From a virus, in the IMG/VR virus record IMGVR_UViG_3300038701_002658, positions 1 through 26,584 of that record: a stretch of 26,584 nt of DNA, one strand, 5' to 3'. Shown one piece after another: positions 22,249 to 26,584 of this stretch. Each line of letters begins with the position of its first letter. Positions within the stretch are counted from its first letter, which is position 1. The translations under genes were made by a program, and so were the position numbers. A model generated the notes under the pieces. The model was not told the DNA's origin and ran no database searches. It saw only the letters and a program-made list of their open reading frames with translations.

Positions 22249-23719
22249 CTTGCTCGTCTTCCTCTGGCTGAATTAAGGTGTCATGGGTGTATTGCAGACC
22301 CAAGTCTTTGGCGCGCTCATTGTCTTCGTGTTGCTGTCGATCTATTTCATCAGCATCCCACTGATCCTCAGCAACAACGGCTGATCGGGATGTCAAACCA
22401 CCGCCAATTTTCATTAACTTGGACTGAACATCTTGAACTGGATGCAGATACGGAAAGGCATCAGGGCGCCACTCAACAGCGACATAATCGTTACGTTTCG
22501 ATAGATAGTCCGGCGCATGTAGCAGACCGGCCATTACCGCATGATCAATAAATTGTTCCCAGGTTGGTACGCAGATCTGCGGGATCGTGAACAGCCACTG
22601 TGTTTGCTCAATCAACCGGTGGTATTCATTCAGAACGGCTCGAAGCGTCCGATCACTGATACCTTTCATGTCACCCGTGAGGTTTTCGTAAGGAACATCG
22701 AGACCAGCAGCGATACCCAGTAGCTGTTGCCGCATAAAATCAGCGTATCCAGACCCAGTGTTATCACCCTCGAACAGCGTAAATTCCTCGCCAGGCAACA
22801 GTTGAGTCCAGCTGCCCGGTTCTACAACCGAGGTACCCGTGCCATCATCCTCACGTTCCAGCGGTTCACCAGAAATCGGATCGAACAGATAGTCCTCTTC
22901 GCCATAATCCGGACGAGTAATCACCCCTGTGCGGGTTGAACGATCTCGTTTTCGCTCAAGCTCCGAATCATCGTACTGGTCAAAGCTTCGTGCTTTGATT
23001 AACGATGCAATGGTTTCAGGCTCACCTCGAATCTGACCAGGCTCTAATGGCATGTAATGGTGGGCAACAGCAGAGGCTGGAACTCTCACCATGTCATTGT
23101 ATTTACCAGTCACATCACCAGGGTGTTCACGGTGTATGTGATACGCCAGGCGATTCCCGCCGCCATCGAATTCGATTCCACTGCGAATACCCTTGGTCAA
23201 AAGCGTGTATTCAATAGGACACTGTTCCGAATCAATGACCTGAATCTGCAATGGAACTTTGACTCCGGACTTCAAGTACTTTGTACGAAACCGGATAAAA
23301 CATTCGCCGCCTTTTCGTCGGGCATTGACGGCCTGCCAGAGTTTGCCGTTAAAATCGAGTACTCCATCAAAATCGCACTCTTTTGCAAACTGTTTCCAAA
23401 GTGCGTTTGCATCCTTTCGAAACTTTTCATCTCTGCATCGGCTGCGAGGCTCAATACCGGTACCAATCTCATTGGATACCCAGTTCTTGTTGCCATGCCG
23501 GATCCAGGCATTATTTCGTGATGCATCTCGTGAGCGACTACGCAATAAGTGCAGGTTGCCTTGCAACAACGAATTGGCTGAGGCCCTGGTCGGTAACCAC
23601 GACTTTAATCGGCGACCTAAACTGGCAGCCTCATATCCTGATCCATTAACCCGGTTGTTGGCGTTTGTCGTCGTGGATGCGTTTCGCGTGGGAAACAAGA
23701 ACGACAATGGATTCTTCAT
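22220..23719 (-). CDS. Portal protein (lambda gpB type)
   Basis: This is a 499-residue protein forming the ring at the capsid vertex through which DNA passes. Recognisable blocks are SRSRDASRNNAWIRHGNKNWVSNEIGTG near residue 62, NGKLWQAVNARRKGGECFIRFR near 125, QVIDSEQCP near 160 and the stem/crown region DFMRQQLLGIAAGLDVPYENLTGDMKGISDRTLRAVL near 330-365. The length is a little below lambda gpB (533). The C-terminus is acidic (EEDEQDAKES). It overlaps the gpW-like gene by 4 bases and the protease gene by 29. Confidence 0.92.
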   Translation of the reverse strand: MKNPLSFLFPTRNASTTTNANNRVNGSGYEAASLGRRLKSWLPTRASANSLLQGNLHLLRSRSRDASRNNAWIRHGNKNWVSNEIGTGIEPRSRCRDEKFRKDANALWKQFAKECDFDGVLDFNGKLWQAVNARRKGGECFIRFRTKYLKSGVKVPLQIQVIDSEQCPIEYTLLTKGIRSGIEFDGGGNRLAYHIHREHPGDVTGKYNDMVRVPASAVAHHYMPLEPGQIRGEPETIASLIKARSFDQYDDSELERKRDRSTRTGVITRPDYGEEDYLFDPISGEPLEREDDGTGTSVVEPGSWTQLLPGEEFTLFEGDNTGSGYADFMRQQLLGIAAGLDVPYENLTGDMKGISDRTLRAVLNEYHRLIEQTQWLFTIPQICVPTWEQFIDHAVMAGLLHAPDYLSKRNDYVAVEWRPDAFPYLHPVQDVQSKLMKIGGGLTSRSAVVAEDQWDADEIDRQQHEDNERAKDLGLQYTHDTLIQPEEDEQDAKESNGTT

Positions 23720-23922
23720 AAACCTTTCCTGTGAATGGTTCTAAATACCCGAGGGCGGCGTGTAGTGTTAGTCGAACCAATTTCCGCACGCAGCTGGTTG
23801 ATGCGTCTCATCAAATCATCGCCGTTGGCATAGGTAACCCTCCGACCATCTTCCTGAACGGTGAGCACACCCGAGCCATATGCCTGGACTAACTCATCCA
23901 GCAATTCTTGTTTTGTTGCCAT
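23716..23922 (-). CDS. Head completion/connector protein (gpW-like)
   Basis: This is a 68-residue protein, the same length as lambda gpW. It reads MATKQELLDELVQAYGSGVLTVQEDGRRVTYANGDDLMRRINQLRAEIG: two helices flanking a beta hairpin (VLTVQEDGRRVTYAN), the gpW fold, and a basic tail. It stabilises packaged DNA and prepares the portal for tail joining. It lies between large terminase and portal as in lambda, sharing one base with the terminase end and four with the portal start. Confidence 0.88.
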   Translation of the reverse strand: MATKQELLDELVQAYGSGVLTVQEDGRRVTYANGDDLMRRINQLRAEIGSTNTTRRPRVFRTIHRKGL

Positions 23923-25973
23923 TAGCGGGATCCAAATCGGTAACGTGGTTGTCGTTTTCTTTTTGCGGGTGAAGTACTGTTCGTGTCCGAGCGCTGTTCA
24001 TCGCCCATGGTGACCAGCGGATTGTGCCCAGGTTCGCGAGCCCATGAAGGTGGCGCATTCCATTTGATGCGCTCCCCACCTGCTTTTATAAACGCGGCAA
24101 GGTTGTAAGCAGAAAGATCGAAAGCTTCGTTTGGCTTTTTACCAGGTGCCTCCCACTTGCCATCCGGGCGGCGAATTTCATAGGTCATCTCGTCATGCCA
24201 CCAACGACCTAACCAATCGGGAATATGCAGGTAATTGGGTCCAGGCTCTTCTCGGGTCAGCATGGATGCCACAGCATCTTTTAACAGATCGGTACCGAGC
24301 ATCCACAGGGGGACATCGCCCTTAACATTGGTTTTACGATCTTTTCTGCCCGTGTTGTTCGGACGGGTTTCACGAATTGGGTGAGGTGTGCGTGTTGATG
24401 CACCCTTTATCAGCATGGCGCGCCCTTGAAGACCGGATCTACGCAACCGCCGATACCAATCATAGGCATTTAACGTAACGCCATCTTCACCGCCGGTATC
24501 AACGGCCGTTAAATGGATTTGCATCCGGGCCCCTTCATGCCCTTCGATTCGATAACTGCGGTTCAATACATCTCGCGTTAACAAATCCCAGTCTTCAGGC
24601 CTCGAACCCGGATCTACTCGCCTTGGGTCATCATCCCCGTTCGGGCCTTTGTCCTCTGCGATATTAAATCGATCGACGATCCAGCATTCCTTACCAACGC
24701 CCCATGCATGAACTTGCACAACAAAGCGGCGGTGTTTGCCAGCCTGAACGTCGATAGCTGCAGTAAGGAATCTTGCTCCCTTTGGAACCACACGTTTAGC
24801 CAAGCCTTCTGATTTTTCCATTAACCGCTCGCTACTTCGTTGGTTAGCTGAAGTGCGATGCAGGTATGGTCGAGCCCAGTCCGTGTTTAAAACAGATTTT
24901 AAAGTTTCTTGGCTATCCGTGTTTTCATAGGATATTTCAGCATCAACGAGCTTTTGCCCCAGGCTTGGCCAAGACTGATAAGCAGCGGCCGGTCCCTCCA
25001 TCCAAAAGGAGGCAATTCGAGTATTCCGACGTTGACCAATCAATTCACCTTCAGGCGATAACTGGCAGCCTTCCGGAACCCAACGTGCAGCGCGATTTAA
25101 AACGCGCTTTCTTTTTGGATCGGTCAAGCATCCGCAATGGTTGCAGAATGTCTGGAACGCTTCGGCATTCCAATTTTCAAGAATCGGCTGATACCATTCA
25201 CCACAGTGGTCACATTGCCAATAAAGCCTGCGACGATCACCCCTGTTATAGAGCTCCATGATGCCAGGAGCCGGGGGCGACATATGCGGATTCTCTGCAG
25301 GCCTACGCCAATCCGGGTCGATAATTTCCTTGCCCGGACTGCTTTCAATCAATGTCATGCCCGTACTGCCGAACGTCTGCGTTCGCTTACTGGTCATAGT
25401 GAAGGCATCACCCTCACCACCAATATCCAGCGGCAATCGATCATAATCAGTTACTACGGTGAACCGATAGTCTGAGCTCGCCATCACGTTCTTGGATGGC
25501 CACTTTATCCCGAGATAATTGCCAGCCTTAAAAATCTTATCGTGGACGTTATTGTCGTGCGCTCTTGGCGAAAGCTTGCCCTCCAAATTCGGGCTACCAC
25601 GAAGCATTCTATCCAGGCGTTTCTTGCTGTATTCCCGAGCTTTGTCTTCACTGATTTGAATAATCAGCATGTCGGACGGATCACAAGAAACCATGTAGCA
25701 AACAAACCCGTCAACCAAGCCCATGGTTTTGCCAGATCTTGCAGGCCCTACAAAAATCACCGCGTCATAGAGTCGGCTCGATAGACAATCCATTGGCTCA
25801 GTCATATAGGGAGTGGTGTCTGGATTCCACAAACTTTTTCGTCCAGCGCCATCAACAACTTCCATGTTTTCCGATGCAGCTACACTGACAGGAACACGCC
25901 TTGGTGGGCGTATCAATTCTGCTACATCACGCCGAATTTGAGCGGCACTTGCTAGACCTCTGATCTCACTCAT
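23922..25973 (-). CDS. Terminase large subunit (lambda gpA family)
   Basis: This is a 683-residue packaging motor and cos-type nuclease. Walker A is GPARSGKT at 76-83, and the Walker B-like strand is FTVVTDYDRLP near 171-181. A four-cysteine zinc-ribbon insertion (C254, C257, C277, C280) lies between the ATPase and nuclease parts, as in many gpA proteins. The nuclease domain starts at TAAIDVQAG with D408; D492 in TAVDTGGEDG is a second likely metal ligand. The C-terminus is basic. It overlaps the small terminase gene by 8 bases. The gpA family generally works on cohesive ends, so packaging from a cos site is expected. Confidence 0.93.
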   Translation of the reverse strand: MSEIRGLASAAQIRRDVAELIRPPRRVPVSVAASENMEVVDGAGRKSLWNPDTTPYMTEPMDCLSSRLYDAVIFVGPARSGKTMGLVDGFVCYMVSCDPSDMLIIQISEDKAREYSKKRLDRMLRGSPNLEGKLSPRAHDNNVHDKIFKAGNYLGIKWPSKNVMASSDYRFTVVTDYDRLPLDIGGEGDAFTMTSKRTQTFGSTGMTLIESSPGKEIIDPDWRRPAENPHMSPPAPGIMELYNRGDRRRLYWQCDHCGEWYQPILENWNAEAFQTFCNHCGCLTDPKRKRVLNRAARWVPEGCQLSPEGELIGQRRNTRIASFWMEGPAAAYQSWPSLGQKLVDAEISYENTDSQETLKSVLNTDWARPYLHRTSANQRSSERLMEKSEGLAKRVVPKGARFLTAAIDVQAGKHRRFVVQVHAWGVGKECWIVDRFNIAEDKGPNGDDDPRRVDPGSRPEDWDLLTRDVLNRSYRIEGHEGARMQIHLTAVDTGGEDGVTLNAYDWYRRLRRSGLQGRAMLIKGASTRTPHPIRETRPNNTGRKDRKTNVKGDVPLWMLGTDLLKDAVASMLTREEPGPNYLHIPDWLGRWWHDEMTYEIRRPDGKWEAPGKKPNEAFDLSAYNLAAFIKAGGERIKWNAPPSWAREPGHNPLVTMGDEQRSDTNSTSPAKRKRQPRYRFGSR

Positions 25974-26460
25974 TTTCGGTATCAGCTATGATTTTCTGAT
26001 AGGTTTGTTCCCGCAAGCTATCGGTTACCTGCTGCACTCGTTCCAATGATTCTGGATCAAGCCCAACATCCCTTTCCAAAATATCCGCCAAGCCGTCCAA
26101 GGTTTTGGCTACCATCATGGCAAGATTAGCCATCTCCTTTGTGGACTCATCAACACTGACGAGCGACCGAAGATCCTTTTCCAGCTTGACTCTTTCATTC
26201 TCTGACTGGTACCAGGCTCTGCGCTCCATCGGGGGCAGCTCCTTTGGGTCAACGTCACCGCCGGATTGAGAGTACTCATTGAATAGTGCAGGCCCGACAT
26301 CCTTAAGAGCGTAAACCGGGTTCCCAGATTTCATACCGGCAGGAACCACATTCGCTTGCCTGATCCGTTTTCGGACAGTATCTCTATGAAAACCAAAGGC
26401 CTCTGCGAGTCTGACGATTGGCCATTTATAGGCGTCTTCAATGCTGCTAACTTCTGGCAT
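25966..26460 (-). CDS. Terminase small subunit (Nu1/DUF1441-like)
   Basis: This is a 164-residue protein. The N-terminus holds a winged helix-turn-helix (WPIVRLAEAFGFHRDTVRKRIRQANVVPAG), then a link (ELPPMERRAWYQSENERVKLEKDL), then a helical oligomerisation region with a coiled-coil look (STKEMANLAMMVAKTLDGLADIL). This matches the DUF1441/Nu1 type that recognises phage DNA at cos and loads the large subunit. It is the first gene of the late operon. The ribosome-binding site is weak. A lambda-like packaging strategy is inferred from this pair. Confidence 0.85.
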   Translation of the reverse strand: MPEVSSIEDAYKWPIVRLAEAFGFHRDTVRKRIRQANVVPAGMKSGNPVYALKDVGPALFNEYSQSGGDVDPKELPPMERRAWYQSENERVKLEKDLRSLVSVDESTKEMANLAMMVAKTLDGLADILERDVGLDPESLERVQQVTDSLREQTYQKIIADTENE

Positions 26461-26584
26461 TTAACTATTGTCCGATTTCGGCACCATCACCGTTCAGAAA
26501 TCCAGCAACCATGCAGGATTGAACGAAATGATGACGACGACCTAAGGGCCCGAAAATTAACTTTAAACCGGGCTTCTCTTTTCC
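26461..26584. other. Leader upstream of the small terminase, possible cos region
   Basis: No gene is seen in these 124 bases. On the plus strand GACGACGACCT lies at 26532-26542, followed by a hairpin (26548-26552 with 26569-26573, 16-base AT-rich loop, extendable by two G-U pairs) and a T-rich tail (TTCTCTTTTCC). The place just upstream of the small terminase is where lambda-type cos sites lie. The hairpin could alternatively be a plus-strand terminator. No clear sigma-70 promoter for the late genes is visible before the window ends. Confidence 0.3.

Overview
The window is a stretch of a tailed, siphovirus-type temperate phage whose head module is lambda-like. Every gene recognised belongs to a phage. 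The late genes fill 5641-26460 on the minus strand in the order: small terminase, large terminase, gpW connector, portal, S49 protease with nested scaffold, decoration protein, major capsid protein, head-tail joining protein, tail terminator, tail tube, G/GT tail chaperones, tape measure, tail-tip proteins, giant tip/receptor protein, fibre. There is no contractile sheath. The gene families and strong Shine-Dalgarno sites suggest a gammaproteobacterial host, but nothing in the sequence names it.

Layout. (1) 1-3798, plus strand: a packed operon of very small genes, many joined by ATGA-type overlaps. Most are of unknown function. Several carry zinc-binding cysteine patterns: a Lar-like zinc ribbon, a CCHC zinc knuckle and a ClpX-type C4 finger. 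Two are tiny membrane or exported proteins. The operon ends with an AlpA/excisionase-like helix-turn-helix gene. (2) 3824-4792, minus strand: a tyrosine integrase. (3) 4793-5313: non-coding. It holds repeated TGTCGTAA elements, which are candidate integrase arm sites and so a candidate attP, and a strong plus-strand intrinsic terminator. (4) 5314-5637, plus strand: a lipoprotein gene with its own strong ribosome-binding site, isolated between the terminator and the oppositely oriented late genes, which is moron-like. (5) 5641-26460: the late operon. (6) 26461-26584: the leader upstream of terminase, where cos would be expected.

How it works together. The terminase subunits package DNA through the portal into a shell of gpE-like capsid protein. 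That shell is assembled on an Nu3-like scaffold encoded inside the protease gene, and is stabilised by a gpD-like decoration protein enlarged by two extra repeated domains. The tail is built from the tube protein, the tape measure and a G/GT chaperone pair made by -1 frameshifting at A AAA AAC. The tail tip is unusual: one 2012-residue protein combines a tail-tip hub, a glycine-rich region, fibronectin-like domains and a YadA-type head with 14 repeats. Phage genes lie on both sides of the candidate attP. This is the vegetative gene order, so the source may be a free or circular phage genome rather than an integrated prophage. Lysis, replication and repressor genes are not in the window.
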